Below are positions 38,467 through 47,365 of a stretch of 64,000 nucleotides of DNA, in pieces. Origin of the DNA: Dietzia cinnamea NBRC 102147 (GTDB lineage Bacteria; Actinomycetota; Actinomycetes; Mycobacteriales; Mycobacteriaceae); assembly GCF_001571065.1 (NCBI RefSeq), contig NZ_BCSW01000012.1, forward strand, positions 1 through 64,000, given 5' to 3'. The position numbers were made by a program, and so were the translations under genes. Each line of letters opens with the position of its first letter. Position 1 is the stretch's first letter. The notes under the pieces were generated by a model. That model worked only from the letters and a program-made list of their open reading frames with translations, did not search any database and was not told the DNA's origin.

Positions 38467-39219
38467 GTGAGCCGAGACCGTGTCCTGGACCCGCGCCCCG
38501 TGGTCCGCGTGACCGCCGACCCCGAGGTGGCGGCCGCGGTGGTCGGGCCCGGGGCGGAGGAGTCCCCGTGGCCGTACTCGATCCCGGCGGTCGCGCAGCT
38601 CCTGCGCGACGGGCTCGAGCTGGACGATCTCACCGTGCTGGTCGGCGAGAACGGCGCCGGCAAGTCGACGGTCGTCGAGGCCGTCGCCATGGCGTTCGGT
38701 CTGGGAGCCGAGGGCGGGTCCGTCCACGGCCGGGACGTCACATGGCGGTCGGAGTCGCCCTTGAACTCGGACCTGCGCCTGGTCCGCGGGGGAGCCGCGT
38801 CCCGGTGGGGCTACTTCCTGCGCGCCGAGACCATGCACGGCATGTTCACCTACCTGCAGTCCTCGGGCCCCGAGCGGGATTTTCACTCGCGCAGCCACGG
38901 CGAGGCGTTCTGGGACATCCTCACCACCTCCCGGTTCGACGGCGGCGGCCTGTTCGTCCTGGACGAACCGGAGGCGGGCCTGTCGTTCGACGCGCAGCTC
39001 CGACTGGTGGCGCTGCTGCTCGAACTGGCCGACCGACACGGCGCGCAGGTGCTCATGGCGACCCACTCGCCGATCCTCGCCTCGGTCCCCGGCGCCGCGG
39101 TGTACGAGCTCTCCGACGAGGGGATGCACCGGGCGCGATGGGAGGACCTGGCGATGGTCGACCACTACCGGCGTTACCTCGACGCGCCCGAGCGATACCT
39201 GCGCCACCTGCTGGAGTGA
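38467..39219 (+). CDS. AAA-family ATPase (ABC-ATPase-like, SMC/RecF type)
   Basis: This 250-aa protein has Walker A VGENGAGKSTVVEAVA near residue 60 and Walker B LFVLDEPEAGLSFDAQL, followed by MATHSPIL (switch His). This is the compact AAA_21-like family related to ABC and RecF ATPases. No transmembrane partner or nuclease is nearby, so it is not a transporter subunit on present evidence. Role unknown. The GTG start is leaderless by the palindromic promoter. It precedes the FAD dehydrogenase by 17 bp, although that gene seems to have its own -10. Confidence 0.84.
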   Translation: MSRDRVLDPRPVVRVTADPEVAAAVVGPGAEESPWPYSIPAVAQLLRDGLELDDLTVLVGENGAGKSTVVEAVAMAFGLGAEGGSVHGRDVTWRSESPLNSDLRLVRGGAASRWGYFLRAETMHGMFTYLQSSGPERDFHSRSHGEAFWDILTTSRFDGGGLFVLDEPEAGLSFDAQLRLVALLLELADRHGAQVLMATHSPILASVPGAAVYELSDEGMHRARWEDLAMVDHYRRYLDAPERYLRHLLE

Positions 39220-39236
39220 CCGGGCACACTGGACCC

Positions 39237-41057
39237 ATGACCAGTTCCGCGTCCCGTTCCGCACGCACCACCGGCGAGGCCCGGCCCGTCCGCCCCGTCT
39301 ACCCGTCGTGGCAGCCGCCGTCGACGTCCCGCGCCGCCAACGCCGGACCTCTGCCCGCGCCCGAGCCGGGCTTCGCCCCGGACGTCATCGTGGTGGGGCA
39401 CGGCCTGGCCGGCCTCGTGGCGACCTACGAGGCGACGCGCGCGGGCAAGAAGGTGCTGGTGGTGGACCAGGAGAGCGAGAAGAACCTCGGCGGGCAGGCG
39501 TTCTGGTCCCTCGGCGGGCTCTTCCTCGTGGACACCCCGGAGCAGCGGCGGATCGGCATCAAGGACTCGCTCGAACTCGCGTGGCGGGACTGGCTCGGCT
39601 CGGCCGCGTTCGACCGCCCCGAGGACCACTGGCCACGGCAGTGGGCGCGTGCGTACGTCGAGTTCGCCGCGGGGGAGAAGCGGCGGTACCTGCACGACCT
39701 GGGGTTGCGGATCATCCCCACCGTCGGCTGGGCCGAGCGTGGCGGCGGCGACGTGAACGGGCACGGCAACTCCGTCCCTCGCTTCCACGTGGCGTGGGGG
39801 ACCGGGCCCGAGGTGGTCCGCGTCTTCGAGGAACCCGTCCGCGATGCCGCCCGCGCCGGCCTGGTCCGCTTCGCGGTGCGCCACCGGGTGGACGAGATCG
39901 TGGTGGAGGACGGCCGCGCCGTGGGCGTGCGGGGCGCGACACTGGCGCCCTGCGACTACGACCGCGGCGTCGCGTCCCCCCGGGAGGAGACCGGGGAGTT
40001 CGAGTTCCGGGCGAAGGCCGTGCTGCTGGCCTCCGGGGGCATCGGCGGCAACCCCGACCTGGTGCGGAAGTACTGGCCCGCCGACCGGCTCGGCGACGTG
40101 CCGAAGGACCTCATCGTGGGTGTGCCCGAGCACGTGGACGGGCGGGTGCTGGAGATCTCCGCACGGTCCGGTGCGAACCTCATCAACCGGGACCGCATGT
40201 GGCACTACACCGAGGGCGTGGCCCACTTCGCGCCCGTGTGGCCCTCGCACGCGATCCGCATCATCCCGGGACCGTCCACCCTGTGGCTCGACGCGAACGG
40301 CGACCGGATGCCCGTGCCGTTGTTCCCGGGCTTCCACACCACGGCGTCCATCGAGGCGATCCGCCGAGCCGGCCAGGACTACTCGTGGTTCATCCTCGAC
40401 TCGGCGATCGCCGGCAAGGAGTTCATCCTCTCCGGCTCCGAGCAGAACCCCGAGCTGACCGACAAGAGCATCCGGAAGTTCGCGTCCAAGGCGGGCAGCG
40501 GCCTTCCCCCGTCGATCGCCGACTTCACCGAGAAGGGCGTCGACTGGGTGGTGGCGGACACGCTCGAGGAGATGGTCGCCGGCATGAACTCGCTGCTGCG
40601 GGATGGCGAGCCGGAGCTGGACGTGGAGAAGGTGCGGGAGTTCGTCCTGGCGATGGACGGGCAGATGGACAATCCGTTCGCCAAGGACGCCCAGGTGCAG
40701 GCGATCCACAACTCGCGGCGCGTGCTCACCGACAAGCTCACCCGCCTGGCCAAGCCGCACCGCCTGCTCGCCGACTCCGGCCCGGGCAAGGGCTCGGCCG
40801 CCGGCTCGGGTGGCCCGCTGATCGCGGTGAAGGCGCACCTCATGACGCGCAAGACCCTCGGCGGGATCGAGACGACGCTCGACTCGCAGTGCCTCACTCC
40901 CGCCGGCGAGCCGTTCCCGGGGCTGTACGCCGCCGGCGAGGTCGCGGGATTCGGCGGTGGCGGCGTCCACGGCTACAACTCGCTCGAGGGCACGTTCCTC
41001 GGCGGGTGCATCTTCTCCGGCCTGAGGGCCGGCCGGGCGATGGCGCGGGAGGTCTGA
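39237..41057 (+). CDS. FAD-binding dehydrogenase (KstD/fumarate-reductase-like, Rv0785 type)
   Basis: This 606-aa flavoprotein of the FAD_binding_2 superfamily has the dinucleotide motif VVGHGLAGLVATYEATRAGKK near residue 46-66, FAD contacts LGGQAFWSLGG, and the C-terminal GLYAAGEVAGFGGGGVHGYNSLEGTFLGG. Homologs are annotated as 3-oxosteroid 1-dehydrogenase-like or Rv0785-like dehydrogenases; no steroid genes surround it, so the substrate is open. CACACT ends 6 nt before the ATG (leaderless). The first 40 residues are Ser/Arg/Pro-rich and probably disordered. Confidence 0.85.
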   Translation: MTSSASRSARTTGEARPVRPVYPSWQPPSTSRAANAGPLPAPEPGFAPDVIVVGHGLAGLVATYEATRAGKKVLVVDQESEKNLGGQAFWSLGGLFLVDTPEQRRIGIKDSLELAWRDWLGSAAFDRPEDHWPRQWARAYVEFAAGEKRRYLHDLGLRIIPTVGWAERGGGDVNGHGNSVPRFHVAWGTGPEVVRVFEEPVRDAARAGLVRFAVRHRVDEIVVEDGRAVGVRGATLAPCDYDRGVASPREETGEFEFRAKAVLLASGGIGGNPDLVRKYWPADRLGDVPKDLIVGVPEHVDGRVLEISARSGANLINRDRMWHYTEGVAHFAPVWPSHAIRIIPGPSTLWLDANGDRMPVPLFPGFHTTASIEAIRRAGQDYSWFILDSAIAGKEFILSGSEQNPELTDKSIRKFASKAGSGLPPSIADFTEKGVDWVVADTLEEMVAGMNSLLRDGEPELDVEKVREFVLAMDGQMDNPFAKDAQVQAIHNSRRVLTDKLTRLAKPHRLLADSGPGKGSAAGSGGPLIAVKAHLMTRKTLGGIETTLDSQCLTPAGEPFPGLYAAGEVAGFGGGGVHGYNSLEGTFLGGCIFSGLRAGRAMAREV

Positions 41058-41090
41058 GCCGTCCGGCGGCCGATGCGGGGCCGCCTCCCC

Positions 41091-42251
41091 TCAACCGCCC
41101 TCGCGGCCGCCGTCGTCTCTCGCGACGGGCCGGCCGCGGGCCTGACCGCGTCCCCGCCGGACACCGAGTTCGTAGGTGGCCAATACGATCAGCCACAGCG
41201 CGGTGACGGGGATGACGAACCAGAGCATGGCGGCGCTGAACGGATCCAACGCGTCGTGGTCGGCGGCCTGCAGCACCACGTAGGCGACGTACGCGGCGTA
41301 GAACCCCGCGAAGAGCAGTCCCTCCCACCGCTTGATCGCCATCCCGGTGAAGGCGATCGGAAGCAGAGCCATCGAGACGGCGAGCATGATCGGCAGGTCG
41401 AAGCGGATGGCCCCTTGGGCGACCCCGATCGGCGTGATGAGCGAGGTCATTCCGAGAACCGCGCCGATGTTGAACATGTTGCTTCCGACGATGTTGCCGA
41501 TGGCGAGGTCGCGTTCGCCGCGGATCGCCGCCACGAGGCTCGTGGCGAGTTCCGGGAGGGAGGTGCCGATGGCCACCACCGTGAGACCGATGACCAGGTC
41601 ACTCATCCCCCAGGCCGACGCGAGATCACTGGCCGCGGTGACGAGTAGCCGTGCCCCGATCACGAGCAGCGCCACCCCGGCGATCACGAGAGCGCTGTTG
41701 AGGAGGACCGGGTGCGAGGTGTCGCCGCCGGTAGGCGTCGTCTCGCCCGCGCTGTCACCGGCCGGGGCGTCCAATGCCTCGGTGGCGCGGTCTCCATCCT
41801 GTTTGCGCGCGATGACGATCGTCGCGGTCGTATAGGTCACGAGGCCGGCGAACAGCAGCAGACCGTCGAGGAAGCTGATCGTGCCGTCGAGAGCCACCAG
41901 AAGCACGACCAGAGAGAACAGCACCATGATGGGGATGTCGACTCGCACGATCCGGGACGTCGCCACGAGAGGGGCGACGATCGCGGTCATCCCCAGGATG
42001 AGCAGAATGTTCGCGATATTGCTGCCCACGACGTTGCCGACGGCCAATCCCGGGTATCCACTCAGCGCGGCATCGACGCTCACCGCGAGTTCCGGCGCCG
42101 AGGTGGCGAACGCGACAACGGTGAGTCCCACCACCAGCGGGGAGATCTTGAAAACGGCGGCCAGACCGCCAGCGCCCCGCACCAGCACTTCACCGCCGCC
42201 GATGAGCAGCACGAAACCTAGCGCCAGGGCGGCCACCGTCAGGACGCTCAT
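41091..42251 (-). CDS. Calcium/sodium antiporter family membrane protein (CaCA)
   Basis: This 386-aa cation exchanger has about ten hydrophobic segments in two homologous halves. The alpha-repeat motifs are SAPELAVSVDAAL...AVGNVVGSNIANILL (about residues 51-86) and GTSLPELATSLVAAIRG...GNIVGSNMFNIGAVL in the second half. A hydrophilic loop rich in Asp, Gly and Thr (about 155-180) joins the halves. It resembles E. coli YrbG. Ion specificity (Ca, Na or K) cannot be told. It converges on the FAD dehydrogenase, 33 bp apart. Confidence 0.9.
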   Translation of the reverse strand: MSVLTVAALALGFVLLIGGGEVLVRGAGGLAAVFKISPLVVGLTVVAFATSAPELAVSVDAALSGYPGLAVGNVVGSNIANILLILGMTAIVAPLVATSRIVRVDIPIMVLFSLVVLLVALDGTISFLDGLLLFAGLVTYTTATIVIARKQDGDRATEALDAPAGDSAGETTPTGGDTSHPVLLNSALVIAGVALLVIGARLLVTAASDLASAWGMSDLVIGLTVVAIGTSLPELATSLVAAIRGERDLAIGNIVGSNMFNIGAVLGMTSLITPIGVAQGAIRFDLPIMLAVSMALLPIAFTGMAIKRWEGLLFAGFYAAYVAYVVLQAADHDALDPFSAAMLWFVIPVTALWLIVLATYELGVRRGRGQARGRPVARDDGGREGG

Positions 42252-42369
42252 GACTGGTCAGACCGGGTCGTGGAGGAGTCCGGCCGAGCCGTAGGAGACA
42301 GTCTCGTCGAAGTGACCATGCTTCGACGATTCCATGCCGGCGCCCACCCTGTCGACCACCGGCGGTCGC

Positions 42370-44547
42370 CTAACCCGCGGTGACGACGGCCAGGGGCAGG
42401 ACCGCGGAGGCCCCGGACTCCCGCAGGTGGCGCGCCGCCTCGGTGACCGTCCAGCCCGTGCCGAGCACGTCGGTGACCAGCAGGACCGGCCCGTTCGGGG
42501 GCGTGGCAGGGCCGGAGAACGTGCCCCATAGCTGCGCCACGCGGTAGGCCGAGTTCTGCGCGGTCACCGGCGGCAGCGCCGGGTCGCGGGTGAGCTCGCC
42601 GAGCGGCTCCATGCGCCCCATCCGCGCCAGCGCGTCGGCGAGGCCCCCGACGAGCTGCGGGTGCTCCCCGGTGACCAGGGCGACGACCCCGGTGGGCCGC
42701 TCGGTCCAGCCCCACTCGCGCAGGACCGGCACGCAGGCGCGGGCCAGCCACTCGGGCGCGTCCTGATCGGGCTCGGCGAGCAGCGCCCGCAGCTTCTGTC
42801 CCAGACCGAGGTCGGTGAGACGCGCGAGGGCCCGGCCCTCGGCGGGACCGTCGGTGATCTTGCCCTTGAGCGGCACGTCGAGCTTGGCCAGGCCCGTGGG
42901 CCACTGCCGGCGGGGCGGCAGTACCACGCCGGGCCGCTCCAGCGCCTCGCGGGCCCGGGTCAGCGCGCCGGAATCGACGTCCGAGGTGCGGCGCTCGCCG
43001 GTGCAGTTGTCGCAGCGCCCGCAACCGGGCGACGCCGGGTCGAGGGTGGGGTCGTCGAGCTGCGCGCGCAGGAACTCCATGCGGCAGGAGTCGGTGCGCT
43101 CGTAGGCGATCATCGCCTGCTGCTCGGCCTGCCGCGCCTCCGCCAGACCCGCGTAGCGCTCGGCGTCGTAGTGCCACGGCCGCCCGGTGGAGACCCAGCC
43201 GCCGCGCACCCGTTGGACCGCGCCGTCCACGTCGAGGACCTTGAGCACCATCTCCAGCCGCGTCCGGCCGAGATCCACGGCCGGCTCCAGAGCCTGCGTC
43301 GACTGCGGACGGTCGGGCTCCAGCGCGTCGAGGACCCGCCGCACGACGTCCTCCGGCGGGAAGGCCAGCGACGCGAAGTGGTTCCAGATCGCGCGGTCCT
43401 CCGGCCCCGGGAGCAGGACGACCTCGGCTCTGTCGGCCGCGCGCCCTGCGCGGCCGATCTGCTGGTAGTAGGAGATGGGGGAGGGCGGCGCCCCCAGGTG
43501 GACGACGAAGCCCAGGTCCGGCTTATCGAAACCCATACCCAGCGCGGAGGTGGCGACCAGCGCCTTGACCTCGTTGTCCAGGAGGGCGCGCTCGAGTTCC
43601 TCCCGCTCGCCGGAGTCGGTACGCCCCGTGTACGCGCTGACGCGGTGCCCGGCCGAGGTGAGCAGCTCGGACATGTCCTCGGCGGCGGCGACGGTGAGGC
43701 AGTAGACGATCCCGCTGCCGGGCAGCGCGTCGAGATTCTCCACCAGCCACGCCGCGCGCGTCTCGGAGTCGTCGATCGCCACCACCGACAGTCGGAGCGA
43801 CTCACGGTCCAGCCCGCCGCGGAGGACGAGGGTGTCCGTGGCGGCGGAGTCGTCAGCGGCCGGAGCCTGCTCCGCGAGGCCGCTCACGCCGACGCCGAGC
43901 TGCTGGGCGACGTCGCGCACCACGCGGTCGTTGGCCGTGGCCGTGGTGGCAAGGACCGGCACCCCCTCCGGCAGGTCGGCGAGGAGGGTGCGGATCCGGC
44001 GGTAGTCGGGCCGGAAATCGTGCCCCCAGTCGGAGACGCAGTGGGCCTCGTCGACCACGACCAGCCCGGCGTCCGCCGCGAGCGCCGGCAGCACGGTGTC
44101 GCGGAAATCCGGGTTGTTCAGCCGCTCGGGGCTCACCAACAGCACGTCCACCTCGCCGGCCCGGACGGACGCGCGCACCTCGTCCCACTCGGTCATGTTG
44201 GCCGAGTTGATGGTCGCCGCCCGCACCCCGGCCCGGGCCGCCGCCTCGACCTGGTTGCGCATGAGCGCCAACAGCGGCGAGACGATCACCGTGGGACCGG
44301 AGCCGAGCTCGCGGAGCAGCCGCGCGGCGATGAAGTACACCGCGGACTTGCCCCAGCCGGTGCGTTGGACCACCAGTGCGCGCCGACGGTCGGCCACCAG
44401 CGCCTCGATCGCCGTCCACTGGTCCTCGCGCAGTCGCGCACCCGGGCCCGCGAGGGCCCCGAGCAGCTCGTCGGCGCGCGCCCGCAGGGACGCGGGATCC
44501 GCTGCGGTCGGGCTGTCGGGATGGGGACGGTCCGCCGGCGAGGTCAT
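42370..44547 (-). CDS. recQ: RecQ-type ATP-dependent DNA helicase with C-terminal phosphoribosyltransferase-like domain
   Basis: This 725-aa protein has DEAH helicase motifs: VQRTGWGKSAVYF (I), DEAHCVSDWGHDFRPDYRR (II), ATTATAND (III), STSALGMGFDKPDLGFVVH region (V) and QQIGRAGRA (VI). A RecQ zinc module ends in CGRCDNC. The last roughly 170 residues carry GPVLLVTDVLGTGWTVTEAA, a PRPP-loop-like motif of type I phosphoribosyltransferases. This fusion is known from actinobacterial RecQ paralogs. The ATG at 44547 was preferred (CACGAT ends 6 nt upstream); GTG codons further up exist. It is divergent from the serine hydrolase. Confidence 0.9.
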   Translation of the reverse strand: MTSPADRPHPDSPTAADPASLRARADELLGALAGPGARLREDQWTAIEALVADRRRALVVQRTGWGKSAVYFIAARLLRELGSGPTVIVSPLLALMRNQVEAAARAGVRAATINSANMTEWDEVRASVRAGEVDVLLVSPERLNNPDFRDTVLPALAADAGLVVVDEAHCVSDWGHDFRPDYRRIRTLLADLPEGVPVLATTATANDRVVRDVAQQLGVGVSGLAEQAPAADDSAATDTLVLRGGLDRESLRLSVVAIDDSETRAAWLVENLDALPGSGIVYCLTVAAAEDMSELLTSAGHRVSAYTGRTDSGEREELERALLDNEVKALVATSALGMGFDKPDLGFVVHLGAPPSPISYYQQIGRAGRAADRAEVVLLPGPEDRAIWNHFASLAFPPEDVVRRVLDALEPDRPQSTQALEPAVDLGRTRLEMVLKVLDVDGAVQRVRGGWVSTGRPWHYDAERYAGLAEARQAEQQAMIAYERTDSCRMEFLRAQLDDPTLDPASPGCGRCDNCTGERRTSDVDSGALTRAREALERPGVVLPPRRQWPTGLAKLDVPLKGKITDGPAEGRALARLTDLGLGQKLRALLAEPDQDAPEWLARACVPVLREWGWTERPTGVVALVTGEHPQLVGGLADALARMGRMEPLGELTRDPALPPVTAQNSAYRVAQLWGTFSGPATPPNGPVLLVTDVLGTGWTVTEAARHLRESGASAVLPLAVVTAG

Positions 44548-44617
44548 GGGCCCATCGTGCACCACCACTACGACACGAGGGTGCGGCGCCGACCCCGACC
44601 GGCGTTAACTGGTGGCC

Positions 44618-45640
44618 GTGACGAGCGACGGGCGGGGCATAGCGGGACAGGTCGAGCAGGCGGCGGAGCAGCTGGCACACCGGCGGGTGGGGGTGATCGT
44701 CGCCGCCGGGCCGCCCGGGGACACTCACGTCGCCGCGCGCGGTGACACTGGTCGGGGAGAGGTCCCCGACGACCACACGCTGTTCGAGATCGGCTCCATC
44801 ACCAAGACCTTCACCGCCCTGCTGCTCGCCGACGGTGTCGTGTGCGGCCGGTGGCGACTCGATACCCCCGTCCGCGACCTGCTCCCCACCGGCGTCGACG
44901 TCCCGGACCACGACGGACGGCAGATCACCCTCCAGCATCTGGCGACCCACACCGCCGGGCTCCCGCGGTCGCCCTCCCGTATCGGCCTCCGCGAGAACCT
45001 CTCCTACCTGCGCCGCGGCACGGACCCGTACGCCGACCTCACCGAGCAGGCCGTGCTGGACGGCCTCGGCGGCGTCCGACTCCGCCGCGCCCCGGGGCAC
45101 GGTAAACCGTCGTACTCGAACCTCGACGCCGGGCTTCTCGGCATCGCGCTGACCACCGCGACCGGCACCGACTTCGGCACGCTCGTCCGCGACCGGATCT
45201 GCGCGCCGCTCGGAATGCCCGACACGGTCACCGACGACCTGCTCACCGAGGAGCAGCGGTGCCGCTCCGCGGTGGGTCACCGCAGCCGCGGGCGCCCGGC
45301 CGACCCCTGGCCCCTGCCCGGCATCCCCGGCGCAGGCGCACTGCGATCCACGGCCGCCGACCTCACGCGCTACCTCGCCGCGCAGCTCGACCCGTCGCGC
45401 ACCGCCCTGGCCGACGCCATCCGGCTCACCCACGCGACCCCACCGGGCGGGCCCACGCAGATGGGTCTCGGGTGGCACCGGGCCGGGTCCGGGGTGCTCT
45501 GGCACAACGGCGGGACGGGCGGGTTCCGGTCGATCGCCGTCGTCGACCACCTCGGCGGGGTCGCGGCGGCCACCCTCGTGAACCAGACCAGGGGCGCCGA
45601 CATGACCACCTTCCGACTCCTGCGCCGACTGGGCTCCTGA
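44618..45640 (+). CDS. Serine hydrolase, class C beta-lactamase/penicillin-binding-like
   Basis: This 340-aa protein has the three family motifs: SITK (catalytic Ser-Lys, near residue 61), YSN (near 165) and HNGGTGGF (in place of KTG, near 296). No signal peptide is visible, so it is probably a cytoplasmic esterase or peptidase-like enzyme rather than a periplasmic beta-lactamase. TTAACT ends 7 nt before GTG 44618, which decides that start over the GTG at 44612. Substrate unknown. Confidence 0.88.
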   Translation: MTSDGRGIAGQVEQAAEQLAHRRVGVIVAAGPPGDTHVAARGDTGRGEVPDDHTLFEIGSITKTFTALLLADGVVCGRWRLDTPVRDLLPTGVDVPDHDGRQITLQHLATHTAGLPRSPSRIGLRENLSYLRRGTDPYADLTEQAVLDGLGGVRLRRAPGHGKPSYSNLDAGLLGIALTTATGTDFGTLVRDRICAPLGMPDTVTDDLLTEEQRCRSAVGHRSRGRPADPWPLPGIPGAGALRSTAADLTRYLAAQLDPSRTALADAIRLTHATPPGGPTQMGLGWHRAGSGVLWHNGGTGGFRSIAVVDHLGGVAAATLVNQTRGADMTTFRLLRRLGS

Positions 45641-45729
45641 CCCGGCCCGCCCGCCGGCCGCGCGGACCACGTCCTCGTCGTCGTCACCGCCCTCGGCAGC
45701 GCCGCACCGCGGCGGCCATACTGGACCGC

Positions 45730-46341
45730 ATGGCGCAGACATGGAAGAAGATCGTGGAGGCCGACCCCGAGCACTCGCGGCGATACGCGCGGCGCTGGGA
45801 TGACATGATCGCCGAGGGCGTCGACATCGACGGCGAGGCGCGGCTCGCCGACGCCATGGCGCCGCGCGGCGCGCGCATCCTCGACGTGGGCTGCGGCCAG
45901 GGACGGATGGGCGTCTACCTCCACGCCCGCGGCCACCGCGTCACCGGCGTCGACATCGACCCCTACCTCGTCGACCGGGCGCGCGAACAGTGCCCCGACG
46001 CCACCTGGGAGGTCGCCGACCTCGCCGTCGACGGCTGGGCCGCCGGCCCCTTCGACCTGGCGGTGTCGGCCGGCAACGTCCTCGCCTTCGTCGACCCGGC
46101 CGACCGCGGAGCCGTCCTGGCCAACCTCGCCGCCCGCCTGGCGCCGGCGTCGGAGTCCACCGACGGACGACCCGGCAGGCTCGTCGTGGGATTCGGGCTC
46201 GACCGCGGTTGGACGCGGGAGGAGTTCGACCTCGACGCCGAGCGAGCCGGACTGCGGGTCGAGCAGCGGTGGTCGACCTGGGATCTGCGGCCCTTCGACG
46301 ACGACAGCGGCTTCATGGTCGCGGTACTCGTACGTGCGTAG
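45730..46341 (+). CDS. SAM-dependent methyltransferase (class I)
   Basis: This 203-aa Rossmann-fold methyltransferase has motif I ARILDVGCGQGRMGVYL (near residue 50-66), VTGVDIDPYLVDRA (II), and FDLAVSAGNVLAFVD (post II). It is small and soluble with no target-specific domain visible. CATACT ends 7 nt before the ATG and no Shine-Dalgarno is present, so it is likely leaderless. Substrate unknown. The 3' part is overlapped antisense by the run-through frame of the CPBP pseudogene. Confidence 0.88.
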   Translation: MAQTWKKIVEADPEHSRRYARRWDDMIAEGVDIDGEARLADAMAPRGARILDVGCGQGRMGVYLHARGHRVTGVDIDPYLVDRAREQCPDATWEVADLAVDGWAAGPFDLAVSAGNVLAFVDPADRGAVLANLAARLAPASESTDGRPGRLVVGFGLDRGWTREEFDLDAERAGLRVEQRWSTWDLRPFDDDSGFMVAVLVRA

Positions 46342-46379
46342 GGGCCCGTGCAGGTGCGCGCGTCGACCACGGGACCCTG

Positions 46380-47102
46380 GCTGCTCCCGGCGGCGCTCGT
46401 GAAGATCCAGGTCATGACCAGGTTGAAGCCGAGGCAGAACAGCAGGAACGACGTCGCGCGGGTCCAGCTCGCGTCCGGATAGCCGCCCCATGCGGTGAAG
46501 AACAGCGGGACGTGCCACAGCGCCCAGATCGGCCCCAGGATCATCGACGCGGCCAGCGGGCTGAACCGGTCCTGCAACCGGGGTAGCGCGAAGTCAAGCC
46601 AGCGCGGCTCCTCCGCGAGCCCCGTGGTGACGAACTGGAAGAGCAGGAGCGGCACGTACATGCTCAGCGCCATGAGCGACGGCGCGTGGATCTCGCCGCC
46701 GGAGAACGCGAAGCCCGTGAGCAGCATCCCGCCCGGCACCCCGAGCAGCGCCACCGCGTACCACCGCCCCGGGACCCGCCAGCGCAGTAGTCGCCCGACC
46801 CAGCTGCGCACCCCGGCGCGCCCCTCGGTGACGGCGGTGATGAGGAAGGCCGAGGAGATCGGGCCGAGGTACGCGCCGGGGAGGACGCCGACGATCGAGT
46901 TGAGCGTCACGGGCAGGACGCCGAGCGCGGTCTCGGAGAGGACGTAGGGCGTCCAGGCGATCCAGCTGAGCAGGTTGGCGAGGACGAAGAACGTCGGCAA
47001 CGGGTGGCGGCGGATGAAGTCCAGCGGCCGCGGCCGCTGCCGACGCGTGATGGCGGTGGCGGTGTCGGTGGGGGTTTCGCTGGGGGTTTCGGCGACGGTC
47101 AT
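46380..47102 (-). pseudogene. Truncated and mutated CPBP-family intramembrane protease
   Basis: The first roughly 240 residues of a CPBP (Abi) membrane protease remain, with about six hydrophobic helices. The first active motif, EExxxR (usually EEPGWRG), reads EEPRWLDF, so the conserved Arg is Leu. The second motif His in WALWHVPLFF is present. After FNLVMTWIFTSAAG the last helices and the third catalytic motif are missing. The frame runs on antisense through the methyltransferase to a stop at 45963. Start at 47102 (MTVAETPSETPTD) lacks a Shine-Dalgarno. Loss of the motif and the end both point to a dead gene. Confidence 0.75.
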
Positions 47103-47327
47103 GACCGGCTGCTTCGGTGAGGTGCTCGCGCGGTGGCGGCGAGTGCGTTCACGGTAAGAAGCGGCGCCCCCGGCTCTCGAGAGGCGAAAGTGGTCACTTC
47201 GGGCGGCTGCATCGAAAGGTGCCAGTGGGACCTGCCGCCCGGCGAGGTGCTCGGCTCCGTCCGGCATCGTCCAGCACATCGCGGCAGGTAGATAGCCTAA
47301 TGGGGTTATTGAACCGGGACCTGGTGT

Positions 47328-47343
47328 TCGAACACATGTGTGA
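47328..47343 (+). promoter_or_regulatory. LexA-type SOS box
   Basis: TCGAACACATGTGTGA matches the mycobacterial LexA consensus TCGAAC-N4-GTTCGA with a perfect left half and two changes in the right half. It overlaps a perfect palindrome GTGTTCGAACAC (47324-47335). It sits at the expected -35 position, 9 bp before the -10. Confidence 0.7.
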
Positions 47344-47352
47344 TAGCGGCGG

Positions 47353-47365
47353 TAGGATGGGGACA
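47353..47365 (+). promoter_or_regulatory. Leaderless -10 of DUF222/HNH gene
   Basis: TAGGAT (47353-47358) ends 6 nt before ATG 47365. The SOS box would block this promoter when LexA is bound. Confidence 0.7.
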
